NCBI GenBank assembly: GCA_949126835.1
Contig: OX421494.1
Span: forward strand, 806,001-870,000
DNA: 64,000 nucleotides
Direction of reading: 5' to 3'
Source: Anisus vortex
Taxonomy: Eukaryota > Mollusca > Gastropoda > Planorbidae
Below, one piece after another: positions 45,183 through 56,754 of the stretch (positions within the stretch are counted from its first letter, which is position 1; each line of letters starts with the position of its first letter). Position numbers and translations under genes: made by a program. The notes under the pieces were generated by a model, which saw nothing but the letters and a program-made list of their open reading frames with translations, was not told the DNA's origin and ran no database searches.

Positions 45183-47090
45183 TTATGTTAAGTTACTGGT
45201 TTTCCTGGTTTGTTCAGGCAACCCATTCCATGCCCGAATGCCACTCGGGAAGAAAGAGTACTTATATGCATTTGTTCTCGCATAAGGGACAAGGAAAGTG
45301 TTTCTATCTTTATGTTTATCTGAGATTTGCAACAGGTTGTTATTGTGTTGTATTTCTAAATTAGAGTTTAATGCCTTATGTATTATTACTACTTTACTCT
45401 TTGCCCTTCTGTCTTCTAGTGTTTCTAGGTTTAATGATTTGACTAATGGTGTTACTCTTATTAATTGGGAATATTCGCTAGTTATGAACCTTGCAGCTCT
45501 TTTTTGAATTTGTTCTAATTTTTTAATGTTTTCTTTAGTTGATGGGTCCCATACAGATGCTGCATATTCTAGTATAGGCCTAACTAATGTGAGATAGCAT
45601 TTTAGTTTTATGTTCTTATTACATTTGTAAAAGTTCCTTTTTATGAATCCTAAAGTTTTGTTTGATTTTTTTATTACTTCATCAATATGAGGGTTCCAAG
45701 ATAACTTATCATTTATTATTACTCCTAGATACTTAGCATTGTTAGTTTGAGTTAGTTCTTTACCATGAATGAAGTAGTTTGCTATTATTTGTTTCTTTTT
45801 CTTGGATACCCTTATTAGTTGGCATTTTTCTGGGTGAAAAGACATACTCCAGTTTGATTCCCATTTTTGTAGTTCATCTAGGTCTTTTTGTAGGAGTTCA
45901 CTATCTTTTCCTGTCTTTATTATTCTATAAATTATGCAATCATCGGCAAATAATCTTACTTTTGTTCCCGTGTTGATGCAATTTGGCAGATCATTAATAT
46001 AAATTAGAAATAGTAGGGGTCCTAGAACAGTTCCTTGTGGAACTCCTGAGTTTACAGTTATTGGTGATGACTTAGAGCCATTTATTATCACTGTTTGTTC
46101 TCTGCCTATAAGAAAGTCCTGAATCCACTGATGTAAGGGACCAGCTATGCCAAAATATTTAAGTTTTTTTAGTAGACTAGAATGATGAACTTTATCAAAT
46201 GCTTTTGAAAAAACTAGTAATATAGCATCAATTTGGTTGTTATTATCTAGTCCCTTTAACAAGTCATCTATTAGGCCTATTAATTGAGTCTCACATGATC
46301 TATTTTTCCTAAAGCCATGTTGGTGTGGGCACAGTGCATTAAGTTTGTCTAGATGATTTACTATACTACTATATATAATATGTTCAAGTAATTTACATGT
46401 TATGCTGGTTAGAGAAACAGGTCTATAATTACCGGGGTCAGATTTATCTCCTTTTTTGAAAAGGGGGGTTACATTAGCTAATTTCCAATCTCTGGGCACT
46501 TTGCCCTGGTTTAGAGAGGCCTGAAAAAGTATTTTAAAGATTGGAGATATTTCATTGGTTAGTTCTTTAAGCAGTCTTGCTGGTATTTCATCTGGACCAG
46601 AAGCTTTGTTTGCTTTTAAGTTGGTTAGGAGTTGTTTAATGCCTTTTTCATCTACATTTATATGTCCTATTTCTTCTAGCTTGTTTAAATTTATGAAGAT
46701 TTCTTTGTCACCTGGATTTGAAAAAGATGATGCAAAGTGTGTGTTAAGGATATTAGCTTTGGTTTCATTATCATTATAAGTTTCATTGTTTTGGCCTTTT
46801 AGTGGAGCTATGCCTGTAGTGTCCATTTTTCTTGATTTAATGTAGGACCATAAGTTTTTATTATTATCTTTAGAAATTACATTGTTTACATATTCATTTT
46901 GCAGCTGTCTGCTTAGTTTCTGAGTTAAATGTTTAATTTTTAGGTATTTTTTATGTAGTCTAATTGAATTAGTTGCCTTAAACTTTTTGAATAGATTTTC
47001 TTTTTGTTTACACAGTTTCTTTAGTTTAGTGTTAAACCAACATTTGTTAATTTTATTTGATGTTTGTTTTGTTGGCACAGAATCAGCCAT
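45183..47090 (-). pseudogene. LINE reverse transcriptase with a lost catalytic aspartate
   Basis: 635 codons, uninterrupted. Reverse transcriptase: NKASGPDEIPARLLKE, NYRPVSLTSITCKLLEHII, HGFRKNRSCETQL, motif A LLVFSKAFDKVHH, PQGTVLGPLLFLIYINDLP, motif C FADDCIIY, YLGVIINDKLSW, then RRAKSKVVIIHKAL. In active relatives motif A is DFSKAFD; here the first residue is Val (codon at 46,214-46,212, GTT instead of GAT), removing a metal-binding aspartate. Otherwise it looks fully open, so it probably became inactive recently. Confidence 0.88.
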
Positions 47091-47806
47091 TATTGCTTTT
47101 TAAGTTGGTTTTTATGAATTGCCAAATATCTTCAACTGGACTATTTATATTGTATTTAGTAAGAAAATTGGTTTGGAATTTTATTGCTGCTTGATGTAGT
47201 TCTGTTGTGTTACATTTATTCCAGAGGTAAATTATTCTTTTAGGTTTCTTGTTTATTTGGGTTTTTATTTTGTTATTTACTCTGACAATATCATGATCTG
47301 AAAGTCCAGGAATTATTTCATAATCTACTGCTAGTCCTGGTCTGTTAGTTAAGAATAAATCTAGTATATTATGGTTTCTTGTTGGTTTTTTTATTAATTT
47401 GATTTAAGTTTAGATTTTGGATGGTATTGATAAACATTTCATTTATTTCTTTTATGTTTTGGTGTTTTTCTATAGAGTAGCTATTCCAATTTATATCAGG
47501 GAGGTTGAAGTCTCCCATTATCCAAATTATAGCATTTTTATATTTAGCTTCAATACTTGTCATCTGATTACATAGATCAGTCATGTACTCTGATGTTGAG
47601 TTTGGTGGTCTGTAAACACTGCCTACAATTATTGGTTTAGAATTAGGTCTACTTATTTTACAAAAGACTGACTCTATGTTATTTTTAGATTCTATTTTAA
47701 TTTCTTCAGCTATTAGAGTAGATTTTATGGCTAGTAAAACTCCTCCATGCCTGTCTGACCTATCTTTCCTAAAAATTTCATAATTATTATTGAATATCTC
47801 TGTGTT
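47091..47806 (-). pseudogene. LINE endonuclease domain, 5'-truncated and frameshifted
   Basis: Minus strand from 47,806: EIFRKDRSDRHGGVLLAIKS, SVYRPPNSTSEYMTD, IIWIMGDFNLPDINW (AP-endonuclease motifs), then a shift in a T-run near 47,385, after which GLSDHDIVRVNNKIK (the SDH motif) is seen. A stop lies just before the reverse transcriptase frame. The enzyme would nick target DNA. The leading PPNFNSTSPICTA repeat of the frame is minisatellite, not protein. Confidence 0.82.
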
Positions 47807-47990
47807 GGGGGGGGGGGGGGGGGCGGTGCATATGGGTGAAGTTGAATTAAAATTGGGGGGGGGGGCGGTGCATATGGGTGAAGTTGAATTAAAATTGGGG
47901 GGGGCGGTGCATATGGGTGAAGTTGAATTAAAATTTGGGGGGGGGGGGCGGTGCATATGGGTGAAGTTGAATTAAAATTGGGGGGGGGGG
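47807..47990. repeat. 40-bp minisatellite with G-runs (array 2)
   Basis: Same unit and the same right flank (cacaaaataggtcacagaga) as 44,438-44,618; G-runs of 6-18. The left side is the LINE 5' truncation point. Confidence 0.92.
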
Positions 47991-48429
47991 CACAAAATAG
48001 GTCACAGAGAATATTTCATACTGCTCTTTTCTTGTTAAAGAGACTTAAATTGCCTTTTTTGGGTCTTCCGCGTGCCTGTGAAATCGATCTGCATGCCACT
48101 AGGTCTGGCACGCGCGCCGTAGTTTGCCAATCCCTGGACTTATAGGATCAAGCAATTTCCAAACAATATTCAGACTGATGAAATAACATTTAACTCTGAC
48201 CTATATAATGTTGATGCCACAGTCAATCTTTTCATATAATATCTTTATTTCTTTGTCTTGCCTATCGATAGACTAGACAGACACACACAGTTTCTTCCCA
48301 CGTGTGTCTTATATCTTTCAATCGTCTCGTATTTCTCAATATATAAGTACAAATATAACCGAAACAATAAAGCAAGGTCAATCGATAGTTCAAAGTATGA
48401 TGTATTTTTTCTATTATTTTTTCTATTAT

Positions 48430-49026
48430 CTTCTTCTTCTTCTTCGCCATTATCAACTCCTAGTGGAGCACAGGCCATCAACAATCTCTTTCCATGTCCT
48501 CCTGTCTCTGGCTATCTCCTTCCAAGTTCTCCCGATCACCTGCACATCCTTTTCTACTTCCCTTCGCCAGGTGTTCTTTGGTCTACCTCTTCGTCTTGCA
48601 CCCTGGGGATTCCACGAAAGAACTTGTCGTATCCATCTCGCTTCACTCACTCCTAGTATACTTATATTGTATTTTTTCATTTCTGAAGCTACTTGGTGGG
48701 CCTTCCCCATCTCATACATTGTTCTCACATTCCAGTTGCCAACCTGGGTATTTTTCCTCAGAGAGAAGGAGGTAGTCTGCCTATCAGCTCCCTTTCGGGT
48801 TTGGCTGACCTGCTTCATAATCACTTTGACAGGGCCTCCCTTCTCTGAAAATGGCAGACATGTAATTGATTTTGTTGATGATTTTGTAGCAAGGTAGTTT
48901 TTTTACACTGGTGGGTTGCTAGCCCTACGCAGAAACCTACAAACATGCATGTAGGCTGCGAACCTGTTGGCCTGGCCCACTTGCCAGTATGCCCCGTCAC
49001 CACGTCAAGGTAGGTTCTCGGCGGGG
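48430..49026 (-). mobile_element. Short internally deleted RTE-like LINE with both ends intact
   Basis: 597 bp flanked by a 12-bp target duplication tttttctattat (48,418-48,429 and 49,027-49,038). Minus strand: a 5' region containing TTGACGTGGTGACGGGGCAT, then a frame (48,824-48,453) beginning with the start of the endonuclease (NWNVRTMYEMGKAHQVASEM, SILGVSEARW) that passes directly into the end of the reverse transcriptase protein (RRRGRPKNTWRREVEKDVQV, ARDRRTWKEIVDGLCSTRS) and an (aag)n tail. About 2.5 kb of the middle is missing. The C-terminus resembles the LINE at 61,622-63,860. Confidence 0.88.
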
Positions 49027-49038
49027 TTTTTCTATTAT

Positions 49039-49114
49039 ATAACTCATTTAATGTGTGTCTTTAAAGAGCTGCATTTCTTATCACAGTCTCACAGTCCCTA
49101 CTAAACAGCAGTCC
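49039..49114. other. Right end of duplication unit 2
   Basis: Matches 22,260-22,330. Similarity ends near 49,110. Confidence 0.55.
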
Positions 49115-49410
49115 AGTGTTCTCATATGAGTTACCGGTATACTGAACATGGTAAAATGTAGATAACATAGATAGATGAGTTACCGGTATACTGAACATGG
49201 TAAAATGTTGATAGCATAGATAGATGAGTTACCGGTATACTGAACATGGTAAAATGTTGATAACATAGATAGATGAGTTACCGGTATACTGAACATGGTA
49301 AAATGTTGATAACATAGATAGATGAGTTACCGGTATACTGAACATGGTAAAATGTTGATAGCATAGATAGATGAGTTACCGGTATACTGAACATGGTAAA
49401 ATGTTGATAG
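49115..49410. repeat. 49-bp minisatellite, about 6 copies
   Basis: The unit gatagatgagttaccggtat plus actgaacatggtaaaatgttgataacata, almost perfect, lying just beyond the end of duplication unit 2. Confidence 0.95.
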
Positions 49411-49424
49411 CTGCCTTAACTGTT

Positions 49425-51362
49425 TGACAGCACTCCTCTACATCACCAACAGCAGCAGCGCAGGCAGACGAATCAGGAAAAAACCCCTGTAAAGCACCGT
49501 AACATCTGCAAAAAATTTACGAGATACACAATGGCTCTCGATAATTTTGCCAAGCTGACTTGTATACATGGAGAATAGGACGGGCCCTAAAGGCCCTAAA
49601 ACTGAACCGTTTGAATCTGTGGCGCCTCCCACAGGGGAGTTTCTTGTGAAGAGGCCAGATTGACTAAAACTCGCTGAGTCCTTTTGGTCAGGTAGGAACT
49701 GAACCAGCGAAGAGCAGTCTCAGTGATGCCAGCCTCATACTGAAGTCTTGACAGGAGTATTCCATGGTCAATGACATCAAAAGCAGCGCTAAGATCTAGT
49801 AGAACTATGAGTGTCACATCACCACGGTCCGCTCTACAAAGAACATCATTCATGAAACGAAGTAGTGTTGTCTCACAGTTGTGCCCAAGTCGATACGCTG
49901 ACTGAAACTTGTCTAGTAGGTCATTATCGTTTAGATGCCGGACACGCTGATTTGACACAACTTTCTCCCGAAGGTTTGATATGTAAGGAAGGTTAAACAC
50001 AGGTCGAAAATTCTTACAATCGTTTGGGTCCAGGCCATTTTACTTTAAAAGAGGCTTGATCACCGGAGCCTTGAAGAGGCGTGGGACCGTGGCAGATAGG
50101 AGGCTACAATATTTAACAGTACAGAAAGTAATACATCCAGACAATCCAACATAATCTTTGTTGGGAAGGGATCCTCAATGCAATATGTAGGCTTCGAGGC
50201 AGTGATGAAGCGTCTTTACTGTATCTCGTCAACTGGAGACAGTTCTGCCAAAGAGCTGCTCACAAAAAGAGTCTCATCTGCAGGCTGATCATTGCGTTTT
50301 CCGAAGGCCTTTCTGATTGTTTCAACCTTGTTATTAAAAAAGCCGCTCAGAGTTTGCGCCGCCCTCTTACTGGTCATGTCAGGCAAAACCGGTGGTGCTC
50401 TGCTGTAGCACACATTGTTCATTACCTTAGACGAGGTTAAGTCTTGGATAACTGACTGTTGAAGCCGATATTTCTGAATGACATAGCAACACATTTCAAT
50501 GGGTCGAACTTGGGTCAAACAGCCTTTGAACTGTTAGACCACTGGAATTAATTTGCATTGAAACTGAATGTATCTTGCCATGAAATCAATTTCAAAACAT
50601 TTTAACTACTTCTCTTATTTAATGCACACTAAGATAGATAGATGGGTTTAGTACATTGAAGCACTCATATTTTCATACCACATCAAGACTGACTGGCTTG
50701 ATCTAACTATTTCTTAGATCCGGTCCTTTTTTTTAGTCGTGGCGGTATATTAGCTATTACAAAATACAGCAAGTTGAATTTTAAACATACAAAACAGGCA
50801 CTTGACCACTCAGATGTAACTGAGCAGTTGAGGCGTCTTATCTCTGTCTCTAAACCGACAGTAAGTTCAGAATACTGCAGCACGCATTGTGTCATGAGTA
50901 AGAAAGTATGACCATATCCCCCCAGTTCTCAAAGAGCTCCGCTGGCTCCATGTGAGGAAGCGCATTGATCACAAGATTATGTCCCTTGCCTATGGATGCG
51001 TGGAAGGCACTGCACCTGCATATCTCGAAGAGCTCATATCAAAGCATGTGCCATGAAAGATGCTGCGCTCTTCAACGCAGTCTCTCCCGAAAATTCCATG
51101 TTTGGATGCTCGTTTGAATCTGTGGCGTCTTTTCTGTGGAACAGCTCACCTGAAACACTAAAAAAACTATGTGACAAAAGGGTCATTCAAGAAGAATTTA
51201 AAGACATTTCTTTTCCACTACGTTGATCATGTCATGATCCATCGGCAAAACACTTATTTGAAAACTATTTTAGAATGTTATTGTCGTTTCGTTATTATGA
51301 GCGCGCGGAGCTTGCTTGCATTAGCATGAAGTGAGGCGCTATACAAATGACCGATTAACTAA
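49425..51362 (+). mobile_element. LINE with a 5' inversion (second example)
   Basis: Left part on the minus strand (50,518 down to 49,438): LLDKFQSAYRLGHNCETTLL, LIVLLDLSAAFDVIDHGILL (motif A), YLTKRTQRVLV, then FFADVTVLY (motif C with Asp to Val). Right part on the plus strand (about 50,860-51,362): VLKELRWLHVRKRIDHKIMS, AYGCVEGTAPAYLEELIS, 3' end gcgctatacaaatgac. The head-to-head order (inverted 5' segment left, 3' segment right) is what twin priming gives for a plus-strand insertion. Several stops on both arms make it an old copy of the CR1/L2-like group. Confidence 0.82.
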
Positions 51363-51991
51363 ATATGTACCCGACTTTGAACAATTAGCAAAGAGCATTC
51401 TAGGACATTCTTCAATTGATGGGCTAATAATACATACTAATTACATTTAAAAGAGTTTTTATGCTTGCATTCTTTAATTACGCATAAATAGTCTATAAGT
51501 AATTCATAAAAATGTTTATTTGTTTTATTTTAATAAATATAAGAGGCTTACATACAAGCATTATATTATGTAATAGCAATATAATGGTTTTAAAAATCAA
51601 TTTAACTTTAATGCAGGAAATGTTTATTTACAACTGTTTAACGTAAATTAATTGTAGACCTTTAATTAGTAGTTGAAATAAATACCATAATGCTAGATTT
51701 ATATAAAGAAATAAAAAAATTAATAAGTAATATTAGCTATATTACAAAACATAACTAGTTTGGTATCACTATAGACTCAAAACTGTGGAAACTTTAATTA
51801 AAGGGAGATAATGAACCCGTTTTTTTTTCCGTTAATATTTCTAAATGTTTTCTATTTTTCCTTTGTAAAAAAAAGTGGCTTACAATTATAGTTTTTAAAT
51901 GAAACAAAACATTTAAAAATAGTTGAAAATTATATAAATATTATATAAGTGAAAAAATTATATGTACATTTTAAAACTTTAAACACTATAT
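51363..51991. other. AT-rich spacer
   Basis: No gene or clear repeat seen. Confidence 0.5.
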
Positions 51992-54900
51992 GAAGAGTTT
52001 ACTTTCAAAACGCGGTATGCGCCATTTTCGAAAAAACATAGAAAACTAAGTTTTTTTTAAAAGTATTCAAGGACCTAACAGATATTGTTTTCAATTATTT
52101 TCTAATCGAGGTATATCCTTATATATTTCTATGTCTAAAAATAGGTTTATTTTCAAAACACGGTATGGAGCTTTTTGTTTATTATCAAAGTGCGGTGTTT
52201 ATTTTGACCAATCCGTGGCAAATGTAAGCTACTCCTGCGCAAGCGCAGCTAATTCCACTAGGCACTAAGCCGCGATAATAAAAATGGCGGATTACGATGG
52301 ACTAGATGAAAGTGTTGTCTTATCTCCTATTTCACGTAAAAGAAAGAGACAATGTTCAACACGAGAAAAAGAAAAAGCATTTCGTCATTCTAGTGGAGGC
52401 AAGATTCCTTCTTTATCATGTAATCACGTTACAGGCTTCTGCAAGGTGAGTGTTAACGTTTATTTAACTGACCTAATTAGATTACTAATTAGTATTATTA
52501 TATAATTATTAGGTTATTTTATAATAGCACACGCTTAGACGTCTTATTAAACCACTACACTTACACTAGAGCTGCGATTACGTAGGCTTTATATTCTTTT
52601 TTAATGGAATTAGGTATCGTTTATAATACAAGTTTCAATAAAATGATAATAATTAAATTAGGCCTACCTTAGTTTTAACATAAAAGTCAGTAAAGTCATG
52701 ATAAGTCTGATAAGTCATAGTTTTTTTCTTCTTTAAAAATGGTGAAATAATAGTATTAATAGGCCTAAAGCCTAAAACTAAACTAAATGTATTATAAATC
52801 ATCCACCCTATTGAATATTGCAATATTTATTATAATTTGTAAATTATATAGCCAACAGTTCTATAAATATGATGATGGATTAACTAGTTAAAAAATGTTT
52901 TGACTTTTCAGGCACGAGAAATAACACCAGAGGACTTGTTGACAGTTCATACTAACTTTTACCAGCAATCAGACAAAGTGTCACAAGATGCAGCAATTTA
53001 GTCAATGCTTGAAGTGGACACTATTAAAAGAGCCAGAGTACAAGATGATGCCAGGAAAAAGTCCAGAAGTATGACCATTAAGTACTTCTAAACCAGTAAG
53101 GGAATTAAGCTACAAGTTTGTCAGGCCTCATTTTGTTCTGCGTTGTGTAAGTGTACCATTAATTCTACTACATTTTAATAATTTTATATGCTAAATATTC
53201 ACACTGCTTGGAAATTCTTTGTGTATTACTTGTTACGCCTTTTTTTTTCTTTTATTATAGTATTTTTCTGATTTAGGGAATATAACAAATAATTAATTGA
53301 TTAGAAAAATATTTATCTTATTATTATTCTCCTTTCAGCAATAAAGCCAGACAGAGTTTTGAGGATTGCCAAACACTGGTTTAAACATGGGACAACCAGA
53401 CCAGAAAAAAGAGGAGGAAACAGAAAATTAATGGCCTATTAGATGCAGACAAGAGAGATGCTGTAAAAAAGCATATCCAGACATTTACCTGTAGAGCCAG
53501 TCACTATGGAAGAAAGGGTGCTCCAGTTCGAAAATATCTTCCTTCTGATTTAAATATCAAACGTATGCATGAACTTTACCTACAACTTAACAAAGATAAA
53601 GAGCAGTTGATTGTGGGATATCATTTTTACTATGGTATTTTTATGTATAATTTTAATCTTGGGTTTGGTCATCCTGCTACTGACACATGCTCAACTTGCC
53701 ATTCATTTAAACTGGCAATGAAAAATATAACTCTCAGTGATGCCTCAAAACAGACCAAAACTGCTTTATACATCCTCCATCGAAGAAAGGCACGAAAGTT
53801 TTACAGCCTTCTCAATGATATACAGCCCAATGAGATGACTATCTGTTTTGATATGATGGAGAATCTTGTTTTACCAAAGCTGCCTATAGGAGAAGCCTAC
53901 TATTCTCGGCAACTCTACCTTTATGTGCTAGGCATTGTTGTGCACAGGGGCAACCAGACACAATGTTTAAATGACATTCATTTCTTTACCTGGCTGGAAT
54001 GTGAAAATAGCAAAGACTCTAACATGGTTTGTTCTGCATTACAGCATCTTTTAACTAAAAATCTGTTTGATGCATGTTCTAATGCATCAGTTCTTCGCCT
54101 ATTTTCTGATTCCTGCTATGGACAAAACAAGAACATAAACATGGTGTCAATGCTTCTTTCTCTGAAAAAGCAATATTTTAGGAATCTGCTCATAACTCAT
54201 ACTTTCCCTGAACGAGGGCATTCATACCTTCCAGCAGACAGAGTGTTTGGTCGGGTTCAGCTGGATATCAAGAACCGTGAGCAGATCCTGAAACCTGATG
54301 ACTACAGAGACATTCTCAGCCAACATGGCAAAGTGTTTGTTTATGGCCAGGATTGGTCAGCTTTAGACTTCAAAGCAGAAGTAAAGAAATGTGTGAAAAC
54401 ATTAAAAACCTTTAAAATAAGTGATGCTAAGAAAGTAATCATCAATTCTGATAATCTGGAAATAGCCCAATGCAGCTATCATTCTGAGCCAACCTCCCAT
54501 AGCATACTTAAGAAGGGGAAGAAATGGGACACTTTTAAACCAAGCGTCCTAGCACCAAAAAACTGCGTGAAGCATGCTAAAAAGAGAGATGTTCTTCGTC
54601 TCCTAAATGCTGCAGGTGCAGAGGACACAATACTCACACAATATGAGACACTATTGAAAGATACTAGAGAAGATACTGCTCAATCTAGTGAAGATGACAG
54701 TTAACTTTTTTGTTTTCTGAACATATTTTTTCTTTAAACATTCAATATTAAATAAAATAGTTGTGTTGTAGCATACTGCATAATAAAACATTGTATTTTG
54801 CCTTATTTTTTTAAATTAAAACTTCCTAAATTAATTTTAAGTTACAATCATGAATTTTAAAACTTAATAGTTTACATCCCAAATAACTTGACTAGTCAAT

Positions 54901-55489
54901 TGTTTACATGGTACCATTCTCATTCAAATATCATTAACAAAACATGGTGGCGCAGCCAGGGATGTGAGGTATCGAGGGGAAAAAAAACTCTGTTAGGGGC
55001 AGATGGTGAACTCTACTTGGGAGGGGGGGGCACATAATGCAAAATGGGGACTTTTGACCAAGGTAGGGGTGGGGGATGAAGTGCCCCCCCCCCCCCACCA
55101 CATGTGGCTACACTTATGCTGACACATATACAGAATTATTCAGATACAATTAATTAATAAGATGTTTAGTTATTTTTGATTTATTTAACCTTCTATAATA
55201 TCTGGTACGAGGAGATTTATCTATTTTATATGGATATACAGCATTTTGTTGTTAAGTAATAATTGGATATACAGCACTTTGAAAGTAAACACAAATTTAT
55301 AAACAAAAATATACATTTTTTTTATTTACTTACATTTTTATTATTACCCTAATCTGATATACTTTATGTATATATACCTTAAATGACAATTAGTTTTCCA
55401 AAAATTTAAGTCATAATTGTGTGGCAAAAAAGTTTAATTATCTCAATTCCACAAAAATGGATATACAGCATTTTGAATTTAAACTCTTC
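51992..55489 (+). mobile_element. DNA transposon with 4-bp target duplication and subterminal repeats
   Basis: GAAGAGTTTA at 51,992 is inverted at 55,480-55,489 (taaactcttc), flanked by atat on both sides (51,988-51,991 and 55,490-55,493). A motif ttcaaaacgcggtatg recurs at the left (near 52,004, 52,150 and 52,183) and its inverse (gatatacagcattttgaa) at the right (near 55,231, 55,265 and 55,461), resembling transposase-binding sites. It carries a multi-exon transposase-like gene. The 4-bp duplication is found in Sola-type elements among others; assignment is uncertain. An insert with G/C-runs lies at about 54,955-55,130. Confidence 0.75.
52284..54704 (+). pseudogene. Transposase-like protein, spliced, with disabling changes
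   Basis: Exon 1: ATG at 52,284 (MADYDGLDESVVLSPISRKR, NLS-like KRKRQ) to donor CTGCAAG|GTGAGT at 52,445. Exon 2 from tttcag|GCACGAG at 52,913 (REITPEDLLTVHTNFYQQSD) has an in-frame stop near 53,000 and ends near 53,145. Exon 3 from ctttcag near 53,338 (AIKPDRVLRIAKHW, RPEKRGGNRK) has a shift near 53,430, then stays open 53,565-54,704. Possible acidic catalytic residues are in ICFDMMENLVLPKLP and LRLFSDSCYGQNKN; a cysteine pair, TDTCSTCHSF, may bind metal. I recall such proteins (SD-C-GQN motif) as recurrent in animal genomes within transposons. The role is inferred: mobilising 51,992-55,489. Confidence 0.6.
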
Positions 55490-56754
55490 ATATTAACTAT
55501 CGACACTATATTAGTACTATACTATGTATATATAACGGTAGGTCTATTGTTGGACAATCTCAATGGTAATTCTTAAACAATATAAAAAATCCCCGACTGA
55601 GATTGAAATATAATCAACTCTGGCTTCTCTACACAAAATATGGGGAGTCTAGTCACTGGCTGACACTTCTAGCTAGCTTCTGATCTCAGAAGGCGGTCGA
55701 GTTGCCACCTTGAGAGCTGTATGTTGTCCGAGCCTTGCAAGACGAGAAGCTTTTGTCGCTTTGGCTCTCATTCATGGTCGGCCTGGACAACAGCAGTTTT
55801 GCACGTTTTGGCGCAAGAGTGATTGTGCAGAGGGTGGAACTAGCTGATCCACAACTTATAAAAATCAGTAGGGCATTAGTGAAGTACCGATACCATACGA
55901 CATTTAAACGCCGAAAGGCCCACAGGAGAGGCAATGAGTTCAAAAGAACTCTACCGCCTCCAAATGAACAAAAAATATTTTAGCAGGTGCTAGAATTAAA
56001 TATTGACAACTAAATTAATGTTTTAGACATGAACCATTAGTGTGAAAGTTCAGTCATGAAATTATGTATTTGTTATAAATGCAAAAAGAAAACAAAAGAA
56101 AAATGATAATCACAACCTTGTTACTTTAAAAAAAAAATTAAATTTAAAAAATTCAACGATTTTCTAATAAAGTTCTTTTGATTTTGACCTTGGTCTTGCT
56201 AATGTGCTTCATAAATTGTCTTATAAAAATAAAATAAAAAATTACTTTCAGACTGTTGGCATGTAGAAATCAGTATCAGAGTTTAGCACACTATTGACAA
56301 AAAGTTGCCAACCACTGGTCAACGTGTTTTTATATTAGGCCTCGGGTCCATGATTTATCGTGGCAATAACAAAAAAGTAAATTTAAGTATTATATTGTAA
56401 TCATGCCATATTTAATGGAAAGTTGATCACTACAGAAGTCATCAGGTTAATCATTTTGTAATTATTTAAATTTAAATCATTCATATTAACTTCACAAAAC
56501 TTTCTATCATTCTTTGTATACCGGCTGATCTTTGGAAGGCTAACTGACCCACTTTCTGTCATGCAATGGAGCTGCAACTTGGCACATAGACGTTAAGTCC
56601 ATGACAACACATAAAAAGAGATTCTTCTCAGCGGGCACACGTCAAATTAAGAAAATAAAAACCCAGGTTTTCCTGTCAACACGACATGGTGTGCCCGCTG
56701 GTTTTATTCCTTATAAATACCTAAGTAGCTTTATGTAATACTTGACTTATACAT
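55490..56754. other. Intergenic, no supported gene
   Basis: AT-rich. A short frame at 55,735-55,983 is not recognised. An inverted pair (agcgggcacac near 56,631; gtgtgcccgct near 56,690) could form a hairpin with a loop of about 50 bases. Confidence 0.45.

Larger units (their letters stand above)
45060..47806 (-). mobile_element. Jockey/CR1-type LINE, nearly complete second protein
   Basis: The 3' end is a (aagat)n tail (plus-strand atctt repeats, 45,065-45,090) preceded by a hairpin-bearing tail shared with the SINEs at 11,885 and 56,755. The coding part extends to 47,806, where the element is 5'-truncated against the G-run minisatellite. Coding parts are described separately. It lies inside the hAT 44,977-48,136. 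Confidence 0.85.
44977..48136. mobile_element. hAT-like element containing a LINE and a G-run minisatellite
   Basis: CAGGGGGCGGCAACTTTTTG at 44,977 and, inverted, gtttgccaatccctg ending 48,136, resembling Charlie-type ends. The flanks share only gact, so the target duplication has decayed. Unit 1 lacks it: 44,951-44,976 continues into 48,137-48,230 as 13,270-13,287 continues into 15,344-15,450. Confidence 0.7.

Noticed and set aside
55735..55983. Short plus-strand frame (MQDEKLLSLWLSFMVGLD...)
   Set aside because: No recognisable domain, no splice or promoter support.
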